Shown here piece after piece: positions 1 to 8,849 of a stretch of DNA of 64,000 nucleotides. The position numbers and the translations under genes were made by a program. Origin of the DNA: Ignavibacteria bacterium (GTDB lineage Bacteria > Bacteroidota > Ignavibacteria > Tepidaquicellales > Tepidaquicellaceae); NCBI GenBank assembly GCA_015657505.1, contig JADLKE010000001.1, positions 321,199 through 385,198 of the forward strand, in the 5' to 3' direction. The notes below the pieces were generated by a model. That model worked only from the letters and a program-made list of their open reading frames with translations. It searched no databases and was not told the DNA's origin. How positions within the stretch are numbered: position 1 is the first letter of the stretch; each line of letters begins with the position of its first letter.

Positions 1-483
1 AAAATAACGTCCGAGCATATTAGAATCATGGAATCGAAGTTAAGCAGTAATGAGGATTTTGAGGTCGATGCGTTTACCGGTGCGTGTATTTTGATTAGCA
101 GGGATTTGTTCTTTGAGACAGGCGGATTTGACGAAAAGATGTTTTTATATTACGAAGACACTGATTTGCAAAAGAGATTATCCGTAAAAGGTTTGAAGAA
201 TGTCATTATTTCAGGCTGTAAAATTGTGCATACACCTAATACGTCGACAAAAAGCGTAAACGGGGAGATGTTTTACTACTATAATCTTTACAGGAGTAAA
301 CTTATTTACTTTAAAAAGCATTTAACTTTTTACAAAAGATTTTTTTTCCGAAGCATGCATATTACCGGTATATTCCTAAGACTTTCGATTGTTCCGATTA
401 GAAAGAAATTCAAGAACAGACGCAAAGAATATTCTGCGTTTTACATTAAGATGCTTTATATGTTGTTTACTTACAGACCTTAA
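1..483 (+). CDS. Glycosyltransferase family 2, C-terminal part (5' end outside window)
   Basis: The reading frame is open from base 1, so the gene starts upstream of the window and the ATG at 28 is probably internal. The visible 160 residues hold the second half of a GT-A fold GT2 enzyme of the rhamnosyltransferase-like type: a FTGACILISRD segment, then GGFDE and YYEDTDLQKR, the usual acceptor-side acidic motif that carries the catalytic base. A basic C-terminal stretch (RKKFKNRRK) follows and may sit on the membrane. It is the only plus-strand gene at this end and converges on the polysaccharide genes. It probably transfers a sugar to a lipid-linked glycan, but sugar and acceptor cannot be told. 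Family assignment is firm; the specific role is inference. Confidence 0.85.
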   Translation, partial: KITSEHIRIMESKLSSNEDFEVDAFTGACILISRDLFFETGGFDEKMFLYYEDTDLQKRLSVKGLKNVIISGCKIVHTPNTSTKSVNGEMFYYYNLYRSKLIYFKKHLTFYKRFFFRSMHITGIFLRLSIVPIRKKFKNRRKEYSAFYIKMLYMLFTYRP

Positions 484-670
484 AATAAATGTAATCAATA
501 TTCTTAGGAATTCAGGAAATATGGCAATCGCCCCATCGGGTTTATAAATCAAGGAAGAATAAAATTCTGTGTTGCAGCCAACGGGAAACCGAAGCGGATA
601 AGACGAGTAATTTTAGATATTGGGACAACTGTCCATCGTATAATTCCTGAGGCATAGACTGAATAGTGAA

Positions 671-1867
671 TTAGTCACTGTCATAAATACGATCATATTT
701 CTTTACCATTTCACTTTCTGAATAATTATTTAAGACATAATTCCTGTAATCAGGCGTATTCTTCGATAAGTCGTCAAAATTTTCAATTATTTTATTCAAT
801 TCAATGAATAAACTTTCAGAATTTTTTCCTTCGAAGTGAAATCCAATCTTTCCGTTTTCAGTCAATTCTTTAAATACATCTAAATCCGAAAACAAACAAA
901 TTTTTTCGGTTAACATGCATTCGAAAGCTGAAAGCCCGAAGCCTTCCGTAACGGAAGGAAGCACAAAAACATCTATCGCATTATAAATGGGGTTAACCGA
1001 TTCCACCGGCGGATGAAATTTAACATACTGTTCAATAGAATTATCCTTGATAATCTTTAAAAGATTACTATAATATTCGATTTCGTGTTCTCTGGTGCCT
1101 CCAACCAACAACAGCCTTACTTTAGAATGCTTTTTTAATAAATTTTTAAATGCTTCAAGAAGAAAGACCTGGCCTTTTCTTTCGGTAATAACGGCGACAC
1201 AACCAATAACAATCTCATCCGGTTTATAACCGAGATCTTCTCTGGTTTTATTTCTCAGAGAATTATCAGGGAAAAACTGCAAATGGTTTACACCATTTCT
1301 TATTACAATCAGTTTTTCGGGTTTAATATTCTCCTGTATAATGTAGTTTTCCTTGACTGTGTTTGACACACATACAATATTTTTTGTAAAAAGAGACAAG
1401 AATTTATTAATTTTGTGATGAACAGGTTTCAGCCAGTAATAGATATTGTGATAGGTTGAAAACACTTTAATGGTCCTGCGGAAAAGTTTTTTTTGACTCA
1501 ACAATATCCCCGTTCTGGCAATAAAGGCAGGGAAAAAATCATGAGAATGGATCACGTCAAACTTAGTTTTCCACAAAAAAAATATAAAGAGCAAATACTG
1601 CCCGGCATTGTGCAATCCATCCTTAATGCCTTTTCCTTTATTCCTAAAATTAAAATAATATAACCTGGTCCCAATTTCACGTATTTGCTTTTCGAGAAAA
1701 TTGCCACGGAGAGGAGTCAGGGATACCATTTTCAAATCATATTTCGATTTATCCAGCCCTTTATAGATCCTGTAAACAAGCATTTCCAATCCTCCGTCGT
1801 CAATACCCGTCAAAACATTTAGCACGGAAATTTTTTTTTCACTTTGCATAGAAGTACTGTTTTTCAA
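671..1867 (-). CDS. Glycosyltransferase family 4 (GT-B)
   Basis: A 398-residue GT4/GT1-type retaining glycosyltransferase. The N-terminal half has the Gly-rich GIDDGGLEMLVYRI loop, and the C-terminal half has the nucleotide-sugar site with the E-x7-E signature (EGFGLSAFE, about residues 310-318). The first codon here is TTG at 1867, which overlaps the TGA stop of the upstream GT4 gene by 4 bases and suggests translational coupling. An ATG at 1849 (MQSEKKI) is the alternative start. It is the last gene of the minus-strand polysaccharide operon. It is expected to add a sugar to the undecaprenyl-linked repeat unit at the cytoplasmic membrane face. Donor and linkage are not predictable from sequence. 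Confidence 0.9.
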   Translation of the reverse strand: MKNSTSMQSEKKISVLNVLTGIDDGGLEMLVYRIYKGLDKSKYDLKMVSLTPLRGNFLEKQIREIGTRLYYFNFRNKGKGIKDGLHNAGQYLLFIFFLWKTKFDVIHSHDFFPAFIARTGILLSQKKLFRRTIKVFSTYHNIYYWLKPVHHKINKFLSLFTKNIVCVSNTVKENYIIQENIKPEKLIVIRNGVNHLQFFPDNSLRNKTREDLGYKPDEIVIGCVAVITERKGQVFLLEAFKNLLKKHSKVRLLLVGGTREHEIEYYSNLLKIIKDNSIEQYVKFHPPVESVNPIYNAIDVFVLPSVTEGFGLSAFECMLTEKICLFSDLDVFKELTENGKIGFHFEGKNSESLFIELNKIIENFDDLSKNTPDYRNYVLNNYSESEMVKKYDRIYDSD

Positions 1868-3015
1868 TATTTTTTTCTTATTGCATCCAGGAGTATTGCT
1901 TCATGTTTATTCTGGTATAATTGCAAATCGAAATACTCCTTATATTTCTCACTGTTCATAGCGCAAATTCCATAACTCAGAGAATTATCGGAAGCAAGTT
2001 TCATTAAACAATCGGCGAGATACTTCGGGTCGTGTTTGTCAATAATTAGGCCATTAACCCCATGTCTGATTATTTCCGGGACCACTCCAACTTCAGTAGC
2101 AATGAGAGGTTTATTGAGATAAAGAGTTTCCGCTAAGACCAAAGACATTCCTTCTCTTTGCGACGTTATAACAACACAGTCAGATGATTTTATTAAATAA
2201 AGAACGGATTCTTTACTCATCTCGCCCATAAACACGATCTTGACATTATTGCGCTTTTCCAGGCTTATTGCTCTGATCAAATCGTAATAATTTTGGTCGA
2301 TTATTCTGCCCACAAATATAATTTCGTATTTGCGTTGATCATTAAGATTCGACGCAGCCTCAATCAGAAGTTTCTGGTTTTTCAACTGGCAGATTACTCC
2401 AACATTGAGTATTCTGAAGGAATTATTTGTCTTCGCCAACCCGACAGGGATTTCACTTTCCGATACAATTTTCATAAGTTTTTCATCAATTGAAGAATAT
2501 ATGATGTACGTAGATTTATAGTCGCAGGCTTTTTCAAATAATGATTTCAGGATTTTCGAAATAACGATTACTTTCTTTGATGTGTATCCGTAAAATTTGT
2601 AAAGTAATTCCCTCGCAACATCCGGTTGAATTATTTCTTTTATTGATATAACGTACGGTATACCCAGCATACTGACCAGAAGAGTTTCCACAAAACACGT
2701 TGAAGAATTGACATAACAAACATCTATCCTGTTCCTTACTTTCAAAAGAAACGGGAGCAAGACGATGATTTTTTTCAAAATTAGAAGGATATATTTAATA
2801 TAACTCTTTATGCTGAAACCGGTAAAAGGGAAAATCCCATCCGGGATAACTTTTAGTTCATGGGAATATTCAGAATACTGTTTTACTCTTACACCTTCAG
2901 GAACCACACTTACAATATAATAATTCGTGTGCAGGTGAATCAATAAGTTCATGAAATCATCTTCGCCGCCACCTGCGGCATTCGAGGAATGTGATATCAT
3001 GAGCAAGTTTTTCAT
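1864..3015 (-). CDS. Glycosyltransferase family 4 (GT-B)
   Basis: A 383-residue GT4-type transferase with an ATG start at 3015. The N-terminus shows the SSNAAGGGEDDF glycine loop. The C-terminal domain shows the donor-site motif EGMSLVLAE followed by NKPLIATEVGVVPEII, typical of the family. It lies between the hexapeptide acyltransferase (68-base gap) and the next GT4 gene (4-base overlap), so all three are probably co-transcribed. It probably assembles the polysaccharide repeat unit in the cytoplasm. Base composition in this stretch is visibly AT-richer than in the nuo operon, as is usual for exchangeable surface-glycan genes. Confidence 0.9.
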   Translation of the reverse strand: MKNLLMISHSSNAAGGGEDDFMNLLIHLHTNYYIVSVVPEGVRVKQYSEYSHELKVIPDGIFPFTGFSIKSYIKYILLILKKIIVLLPFLLKVRNRIDVCYVNSSTCFVETLLVSMLGIPYVISIKEIIQPDVARELLYKFYGYTSKKVIVISKILKSLFEKACDYKSTYIIYSSIDEKLMKIVSESEIPVGLAKTNNSFRILNVGVICQLKNQKLLIEAASNLNDQRKYEIIFVGRIIDQNYYDLIRAISLEKRNNVKIVFMGEMSKESVLYLIKSSDCVVITSQREGMSLVLAETLYLNKPLIATEVGVVPEIIRHGVNGLIIDKHDPKYLADCLMKLASDNSLSYGICAMNSEKYKEYFDLQLYQNKHEAILLDAIRKKY

Positions 3016-3082
3016 TAACCGGATAATCCCTCCCGACAGGAAATGACGATCGCGTTATTATTAAAAATATTTATGTTAAAAA

Positions 3083-3754
3083 TTATCTTTCCCATTTCTC
3101 AATTTCTTTAATCATTTTGGCAGGAACTCCCGCGTAAAGGCAATCCGGTTTTTCAAAGACTTTATTCAGAAGGCTGTTCGAGCCTATTACGCAGTTATCG
3201 GGGATCACTGTTCCTTTCAGGACTGTGCAGCGGCAGGATATCCAAACATCATTACCAACAGTAATATCTTTAGACTTGCCGATCGTCTTACCGTTTTTCA
3301 TTATCACGTTATGAAAGTCATTATCAATGATAAGGTTTTCCCAAGACAGCAGGCAGTTGTCGCCAAATCTGACATTACTAAAACAGACTATAGCTGACGA
3401 AGCCGTAATGACAAAGTTATCGCCTAGCACCAGAGTGCCGGTACTACCTACGCTTATTTTAGAGCCACAACCAATTCTCGCGGTGCCTTTGAATACCACA
3501 TTCCCGCGGACATCCCAGATAGTCCTGTCATAGCGTTTATCGAATATGCCGACGTCAGAATAACCGAGCCTAATAATGCCGAAACGCAAATTCTCCTCTA
3601 ATTTGACCTTGCCGCCTGAGTTAACATATTTAACCTTCCGCGAAACAAGAACAGGCAGTATAAACAATCCCCTAACACCGAAATATTTCAGGTTAAAGAA
3701 AACCGTTTTCGGTAAATCGAGAATGAAACCAGCAAATTTTGCGAGAACATTCAT
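3083..3754 (-). CDS. Left-handed beta-helix (hexapeptide repeat) acyltransferase
   Basis: A 223-residue WbbJ/maltose-O-acetyltransferase-like protein. From about residue 85 it shows repeated hexapeptide turns (ARIGCG, KISVGS, LVLGDN, ITVGND, VVIGSN-like) that build a left-handed beta-helix. A DNDFHNV segment near residue 140 supplies the expected catalytic histidine, and the C-terminus has the usual YAGVPAKMIKEI ending. Such enzymes use acetyl-CoA or another acyl-CoA to modify sugars. Inside a glycosyltransferase cluster it most likely O-acetylates a sugar of the surface polysaccharide. The exact acyl group and target are unknown. Confidence 0.88.
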   Translation of the reverse strand: MNVLAKFAGFILDLPKTVFFNLKYFGVRGLFILPVLVSRKVKYVNSGGKVKLEENLRFGIIRLGYSDVGIFDKRYDRTIWDVRGNVVFKGTARIGCGSKISVGSTGTLVLGDNFVITASSAIVCFSNVRFGDNCLLSWENLIIDNDFHNVIMKNGKTIGKSKDITVGNDVWISCRCTVLKGTVIPDNCVIGSNSLLNKVFEKPDCLYAGVPAKMIKEIEKWER

Positions 3755-3785
3755 TATAAGATAAAATTATTTTGAAATTAATATT

Positions 3786-4526
3786 TCAATAGAAAAAATC
3801 GGGGAACAGAACCTTCTTTACAAAACTCGACAATACAATTTTATCATAAATTCTGGCTCCGTTTCTTCTCGAAACTTTAATAATTTCGCTCCCCTGTCGG
3901 CGGATAAATTTTCTTGTGAGAGTATCCTTGTAATCCCTATAAAAAGCGATGTTCACATCAATGTGTTTCGGACGAGCGAATCTTAATAAACGAATGAACA
4001 GGTCATAATCAAAAACACATTTTAACGATTCGTCGAGAAAACCAGTTCTAAGTAGAAGTTCTTTTTTAAAAAATGTACAGGGTTGCCTGACAATATCCGC
4101 ACATTTCCGTACGAGAGTATCGAGTTTATACTCTTCCGTCGTGTTATAAAACAATACTTTTCCATCCTCGTCGACGAAAGTAAGGTTACCATAAACGAGG
4201 TCAATGTTCTCGTCAGTTCCAAATACATTCGCTATCAAGCGTATAGCGTTCTTATCGTAATAATCATCAGAATTCAACCAAGCAATGATATCGCCATCAG
4301 CCATATTAAATCCCTTATTCAAAGCGTTCGCCGCTCCCGAATCAGGCTCGGATATCCATTTAATTTCTTTGTACTCCTTCAATATGTCCTGTGTCCCATC
4401 GGATGAGCCGCCGTCGACGACAATGAGTTCCTTGTTTTCGTAATCCTGAGACAGCACGGATTCGATAGTTTGCCGGATATATTTGCTTTGATTAAGAGTC
4501 GGAGTTATTATGGAAAATTTATACAT
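3786..4526 (-). CDS. Glycosyltransferase family 2
   Basis: A GT-A fold inverting transferase of about 246 residues. It has the N-terminal FSIITPTLNQ strand, VVDGGSSDGT in the nucleotide-binding region and the NSDD (DXD-like) metal site, followed by FDYDLFIRL. The open frame extends to 4565, but the ATG at 4526 (MYKFSII) places the start directly before the first conserved strand and leaves 4 bases after the Wzx stop instead of a 35-base overlap, so it is preferred. It belongs to the repeat-unit assembly enzymes of the locus. Sequences of this type often transfer to rhamnose or galactose acceptors, but this one is not specific enough to say. Confidence 0.9.
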   Translation of the reverse strand: MYKFSIITPTLNQSKYIRQTIESVLSQDYENKELIVVDGGSSDGTQDILKEYKEIKWISEPDSGAANALNKGFNMADGDIIAWLNSDDYYDKNAIRLIANVFGTDENIDLVYGNLTFVDEDGKVLFYNTTEEYKLDTLVRKCADIVRQPCTFFKKELLLRTGFLDESLKCVFDYDLFIRLLRFARPKHIDVNIAFYRDYKDTLTRKFIRRQGSEIIKVSRRNGARIYDKIVLSSFVKKVLFPDFFY

Positions 4527-4530
4527 CAGA

Positions 4531-6024
4531 TTATATATACGATAAAATAGTTTTAGATTTTTCAATAACGGTCTTAACGAAGAACTTAATATATTTCATA
4601 AATACAAGTCCGTAAGCAAGAGTGAACGAAATCAGCACATAAACGAAAAAGTCCTTAAAAAAATACAAACAGGCAATTTCGAGCAAAATCAGTATATTAA
4701 GTTTAACGATATCGGGAAATACAATGTTTGCTATAAACTGTTTCACATAAAAGCCGTGATATTTTTGCAGAAAATACACCAAGAGTATTATTGTTATAAT
4801 CGTGGAAGCGTAGAAACCAAACAGTCCGAAATAATTTCCGGATACGCTGAGAGAAAGGAAGAGCATACCCAGAATGACGACAAAATTTATCGATTGAAGG
4901 CTTAGAAGACGTTTCCCGTTTCCTTCGACCATAAGTACAAGATACAGGCAGCCAGCGGAATTTATCAGTGAATAAGGTAGAATAAATATCAGAAACATAA
5001 GCATGCCCTCGAAGGATTTAAACCAGATAAGTATAAAAGCACACAAAGCCGTATTTAAAAGACCGTAGAGAGCAATGGAATAATAATTTGACATTTTAGA
5101 GTAAGTGCTGATCTCCGTATTAATGAACTCGGTGAGTCTGTTCAATGCGTTATGTTCACTGATTTTATTCAGAACCCCTTTCTGTGCGGAGAAAATGAGA
5201 CCGTTCGACATATCGATTATTTTTTTTGCCGATTCGAAATAGGTCACGAAACTCATCGTCAGATACGTGCCGATAAAATACTTAATAAGCGGATCAACAA
5301 AACTGTTCACGAAAAAGGAAAGTTGTATATTGATGTTGTAAACCGCATATTTTTTAATAATGTGCAGGCTGACATTCCCGGGGCTGAAATTAATTATTCT
5401 GTTCGTTCTGATAAGGAAAACCGTCAATACGAGAAAATTAACGAAACCGGAAATGAAATAAATTATCGCGAGATAATCCAAGCTAAGTTTCCAAAAAAAC
5501 AAAGCCAGCATAAGCGCAGTATTCAGCAACGCAGTTGAAATGCTGATTTTCGAATACAATACAAATTCCGCAAAGCCTTCATAAACTCTGTTAAGATAAT
5601 TATTAATATACCTGAATAAGAAAGACAGTGACAGGAAAACAAAGATTGAGAAGAAAGTGCTGTATGGTATCTGACTTACGAGAGGGGAATTCCTGAGGAA
5701 GAAAAAGAAATAGACCCAGAAACCAATTAGAATAAGGACGCCGAGGAAGATGAATCCGATAAAATGCGTCATAAAAATTTTATTGACGGTTTCATATTCT
5801 TCCTTTTTCCTGTATTCCGAAATCAGTTTGACAGTTGACACGCCGAATCCGAAATCGAGAGAATTCCCGATACCAAAAATAGCATTAATAAATATGAAAA
5901 CCCCGAATTCGGCGGCAGGAAATGTGACATAGTTCAGTGAAAAATTCACAAAACCAAGCAAGGATACGCCTACGAATCCAATGCTGTTCCAGATTGCGTT
6001 TTTTTTGTCTGTTTTCGTTAACAC
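4531..6024 (-). CDS. Wzx-type polysaccharide flippase (MOP/MATE superfamily)
   Basis: A 497-residue hydrophobic protein with about 12-14 predicted membrane helices. It begins with the family-typical N-terminus (KKNAIWNSIGFVGVSLLGFVNF) and has a long basic-aromatic middle. It resembles RfbX/Wzx lipid-linked oligosaccharide flippases, which move the undecaprenyl-diphosphate repeat unit to the periplasmic side. The first codon is GTG at 6024; no ATG lies close to the expected N-terminus. A 167-base spacer separates it from the upstream polymerase gene and contains TACCTTTG (6132-6139, minus strand), which matches the Bacteroidota -7 box but has no clear -33 partner. Confidence 0.88.
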   Translation of the reverse strand: MLTKTDKKNAIWNSIGFVGVSLLGFVNFSLNYVTFPAAEFGVFIFINAIFGIGNSLDFGFGVSTVKLISEYRKKEEYETVNKIFMTHFIGFIFLGVLILIGFWVYFFFFLRNSPLVSQIPYSTFFSIFVFLSLSFLFRYINNYLNRVYEGFAEFVLYSKISISTALLNTALMLALFFWKLSLDYLAIIYFISGFVNFLVLTVFLIRTNRIINFSPGNVSLHIIKKYAVYNINIQLSFFVNSFVDPLIKYFIGTYLTMSFVTYFESAKKIIDMSNGLIFSAQKGVLNKISEHNALNRLTEFINTEISTYSKMSNYYSIALYGLLNTALCAFILIWFKSFEGMLMFLIFILPYSLINSAGCLYLVLMVEGNGKRLLSLQSINFVVILGMLFLSLSVSGNYFGLFGFYASTIITIILLVYFLQKYHGFYVKQFIANIVFPDIVKLNILILLEIACLYFFKDFFVYVLISFTLAYGLVFMKYIKFFVKTVIEKSKTILSYI

Positions 6025-6191
6025 AAATTCCGTGGATTATACTTTTATTAAAAACTTTCCAAGATAACGTCCGTCTGAAGTATTTTCCCGTCAATCAGAC
6101 TGTATATCGTTGAATCTCAAGCCCTTTTCTACAAAGGTAGTTACGAAAAATTCGTTATATCATTTTTCACTGTGATCAGTTCTATTAAAAA

Positions 6192-7610
6192 TCAAGCATC
6201 CTTGCGGGATTGCTCATTCGTCAACACATAATTCGCAATTGCAAGGCCGAAAATAAAATGCATATGCAGGGCATTCTGTCCCATCGTGAACGCACCCGAA
6301 TAAACGCTATGAACCATTATGAAAAAAACAAGCATGTTAAGAATTATGCTCACTTTCAGATTTACAAGCGACTTCGATTCCTTAATTGATTTCAATGTCA
6401 TCAGAAAAATTATAACGACATAAGAAACGAACGCCGTCAACCCGACAATGCCGGTTTCAACGAGAAAATTCAGGTAGGTTGTATGCGCATCCAATCCATA
6501 AACATAGACAATAAACAGAAAATCAGGCAGCAGATTATATGCTTCAGATATTTCGCTGAACATCAAATAACCGACACCTATAAGAGGATGATGAATAAAA
6601 GTATTATATGCGGTAACCCAGATAAAGACCCGTGATTCGAGCGAGTTCGTAGTCAACTGACCGTTCGATCCCTCGAACAGAGTGAAGTTGGTAACATCCA
6701 GGCGGTCAAGAAAAATTCCCTTGAGGCCAATAATGAACACAAGCGCGATACCTATAGCGGATGCTATTAAGAGAATCGGCATACGCTTTTTTATTATTGA
6801 CCTTGCGTCTTCCGAAAATATAAAACTAATTACAAGTCCGTAAATCAGCGTAATCAAGAATCCCAGCCATGCGAACCTTGACTGTGTAGTAATAAGGATC
6901 ACAAAAATCACAGCCGCAAGAAACATCGAATTCCTGTTAATTTTAGAAAGCAGAAAATTTCTGAATACAACTGTAAGAAGAGCCATTGCCGAGAAGTCCA
7001 TTACGGCAAAGGATGTCAAGCCCAAAGACCTTAATTTCCCTGTTACGATTATCTGGGCGATTATTACCAAACCCGAAATACCGCAGACGACAGGAAAGAA
7101 ATTTAGATACCTGTTAATCTCCTCGAAACTTTTTACGGACCTGAATATTACATAAGACAGGGACAGGAAGATTATGAACAGCAGGGAAAAATAAACCGAC
7201 AACGCCGATGAAAATAAGGTCATTGTTCCTGAAATTAGTACCGAAAAAATCAGGAATGTGGCAATAATTTTTATCTTACCCGGAAGTTTAAGTTCATTGA
7301 AAATCCCGAATTTTCTGGATGTGAGGAGAAAGAAAATCAGAATTACCGCGACTACGAGGCTCGACTGAACTCTAAGAGGCCAGTATAGAGTTCTCGCAAA
7401 GAAGAGAGACGCAACAAAAATCTCGACATAATAATCCTGAAACCTAATAGTAAAATAAATCAGGAAAGGTATTAAAAGCAGAATAAGGAACAAGATATAT
7501 TCTTCCAGAATCAGCGAGAGCACGCATCCGACGGACAGGACTACCAATCCTCCCGTATAATAGCCGCTAATTTTCGAGTCAATCAGGTTTCTTATCGCCG
7601 TATTATTCAT
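6192..7610 (-). CDS. O-antigen polymerase/ligase family membrane protein (Wzy/WaaL-like)
   Basis: A 472-residue protein with about 12 membrane helices and a large periplasmic loop at about residues 300-370. After the loop comes DAHTTYLNFLVETGIVGL, matching the conserved Wzy_C region where a histidine is followed by (L/V)xETGxxGL. Enzymes of this fold polymerise undecaprenyl-linked repeat units or ligate glycan to an acceptor. Position between wzx and wzz favours polymerase. Its ATG overlaps the end of the Wzz-like gene by 8 bases, so translation is probably coupled. Confidence 0.87.
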   Translation of the reverse strand: MNNTAIRNLIDSKISGYYTGGLVVLSVGCVLSLILEEYILFLILLLIPFLIYFTIRFQDYYVEIFVASLFFARTLYWPLRVQSSLVVAVILIFFLLTSRKFGIFNELKLPGKIKIIATFLIFSVLISGTMTLFSSALSVYFSLLFIIFLSLSYVIFRSVKSFEEINRYLNFFPVVCGISGLVIIAQIIVTGKLRSLGLTSFAVMDFSAMALLTVVFRNFLLSKINRNSMFLAAVIFVILITTQSRFAWLGFLITLIYGLVISFIFSEDARSIIKKRMPILLIASAIGIALVFIIGLKGIFLDRLDVTNFTLFEGSNGQLTTNSLESRVFIWVTAYNTFIHHPLIGVGYLMFSEISEAYNLLPDFLFIVYVYGLDAHTTYLNFLVETGIVGLTAFVSYVVIIFLMTLKSIKESKSLVNLKVSIILNMLVFFIMVHSVYSGAFTMGQNALHMHFIFGLAIANYVLTNEQSRKDA

Positions 7611-8778
7611 TTCTGTTTTTTAAAGTATGCAACAATTGCTTGACCGAAGTCTCATAAATTATGAGGCCTGCAGACAGAAGCACAAACGAGATTATAATAG
7701 AAAGTCCGATAAGCATTAGTCTTTTCGGTTTCTTTTTTAATTCGGGCACTTCAGGCTGGTCAAGCACCAGCACACTCGGCATTTCTTTTTTTTCCTCGAT
7801 TTTTGCCTGTTCGAATATTGGCAGAATATAAACGAGAAGTTTATTTTTAATTTCAACGTTTCTCTGGAGACGGAGGTAATTGAGAACCTTAAAAGGAGTA
7901 TTTTTCAGATTCAGGAAGTTTTCGTTGTCATCAGTATTTTTGACTTTCGCAAGTTCATTTCGAAGGGCGGCAATTTTATTTTCCTGCATTTTCACTTCAG
8001 ACTGGTCGCCGGAGAGCATTTTCTTCAGGATCTCAAGTTTAACTTCTTCCGATTTTATTTCGGCCTCCATCTGAACGGCGGTCTGCACTACAGATTTAGC
8101 GACAATATCCGGAGCGATTCCGTAAGAATCCTGATATAACTTGAGGCTGTCCTCAGCCTGCTTAAGTTCATCTTTAATCGAATTATACCTACTCTCGATA
8201 AACTCGCGGTTGTTCTTAGCATTAAGAACGTTAAGTTCCGTGTTGATTTTATTCAATTGCTCCACAAGATACGCGGCGATGTCCCTCGCGCGCTCAGGGG
8301 AAGTATCAAATACGCCTATCTCCATCGTACCCGATTTATTATCCTTCGTCACATCGAGAATATTCTCTCTGAAATCCTTCAGCATGTCCTGCATATACTT
8401 CTGGTCGTAAACTTCCATTAGATTGAATTTCTTCACGGCTTCTTCGAGACACCTTCTGCTGACCAGAATCTGGTTATACAAAGCGAGTTCTTTAGCAACC
8501 GAGCCGCCGGAAATCTCGTCCAGACCTCCTATATCAGGCAGGCTGCCCGTGGACAACAAACCGCTTATACCCGAAGTTTTGCCTGCGGCTTTAACGACGG
8601 CGCTGGAATAAAAAACCGGCTTTATCACGAAGTATACCAGAAACGCGGTCAACAAACCAATCGACAGCACCGTAATCGAGATAAGTTTCTTGTGATCTAA
8701 AATAATATTAATATACCTTACCAGCAGCGTACTGCCGGTATTCATTGATGTATCGGGACCTACTGGGTTTTTATCCAT
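7603..8778 (-). CDS. Chain-length determinant (Wzz domain) protein without kinase domain
   Basis: A 391-residue polysaccharide co-polymerase. One membrane helix lies at about residues 33-53, followed by a periplasmic domain rich in coiled coil (about 160-300). A second helix at about 355-375 is preceded by the proline-containing VLDQPEVPELKKKP segment typical of Wzz. The Gly-rich LLSTGSLPDIGG segment resembles the N-terminal part of PCP-2-like proteins. No Walker A or tyrosine-rich kinase tail is present, so any Wzc-like kinase must be encoded elsewhere. It controls polymer length together with the Wzy gene just downstream and the Wza-like exporter just upstream. Confidence 0.88.
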   Translation of the reverse strand: MDKNPVGPDTSMNTGSTLLVRYINIILDHKKLISITVLSIGLLTAFLVYFVIKPVFYSSAVVKAAGKTSGISGLLSTGSLPDIGGLDEISGGSVAKELALYNQILVSRRCLEEAVKKFNLMEVYDQKYMQDMLKDFRENILDVTKDNKSGTMEIGVFDTSPERARDIAAYLVEQLNKINTELNVLNAKNNREFIESRYNSIKDELKQAEDSLKLYQDSYGIAPDIVAKSVVQTAVQMEAEIKSEEVKLEILKKMLSGDQSEVKMQENKIAALRNELAKVKNTDDNENFLNLKNTPFKVLNYLRLQRNVEIKNKLLVYILPIFEQAKIEEKKEMPSVLVLDQPEVPELKKKPKRLMLIGLSIIISFVLLSAGLIIYETSVKQLLHTLKNRNE

Positions 8779-8849
8779 ACAAGAATTGAATTAAACAATG
8801 AAAAACTATAATAATTGAAAAATTTATTCATACCGATAACGAGCAATCA

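Noticed and set aside
508-657. Start-less ORF of about 49 codons in the spacer after the partial GT2 gene
   Set aside because: No initiation codon, no recognisable family and no ribosome binding site; it may be a remnant but cannot be supported.
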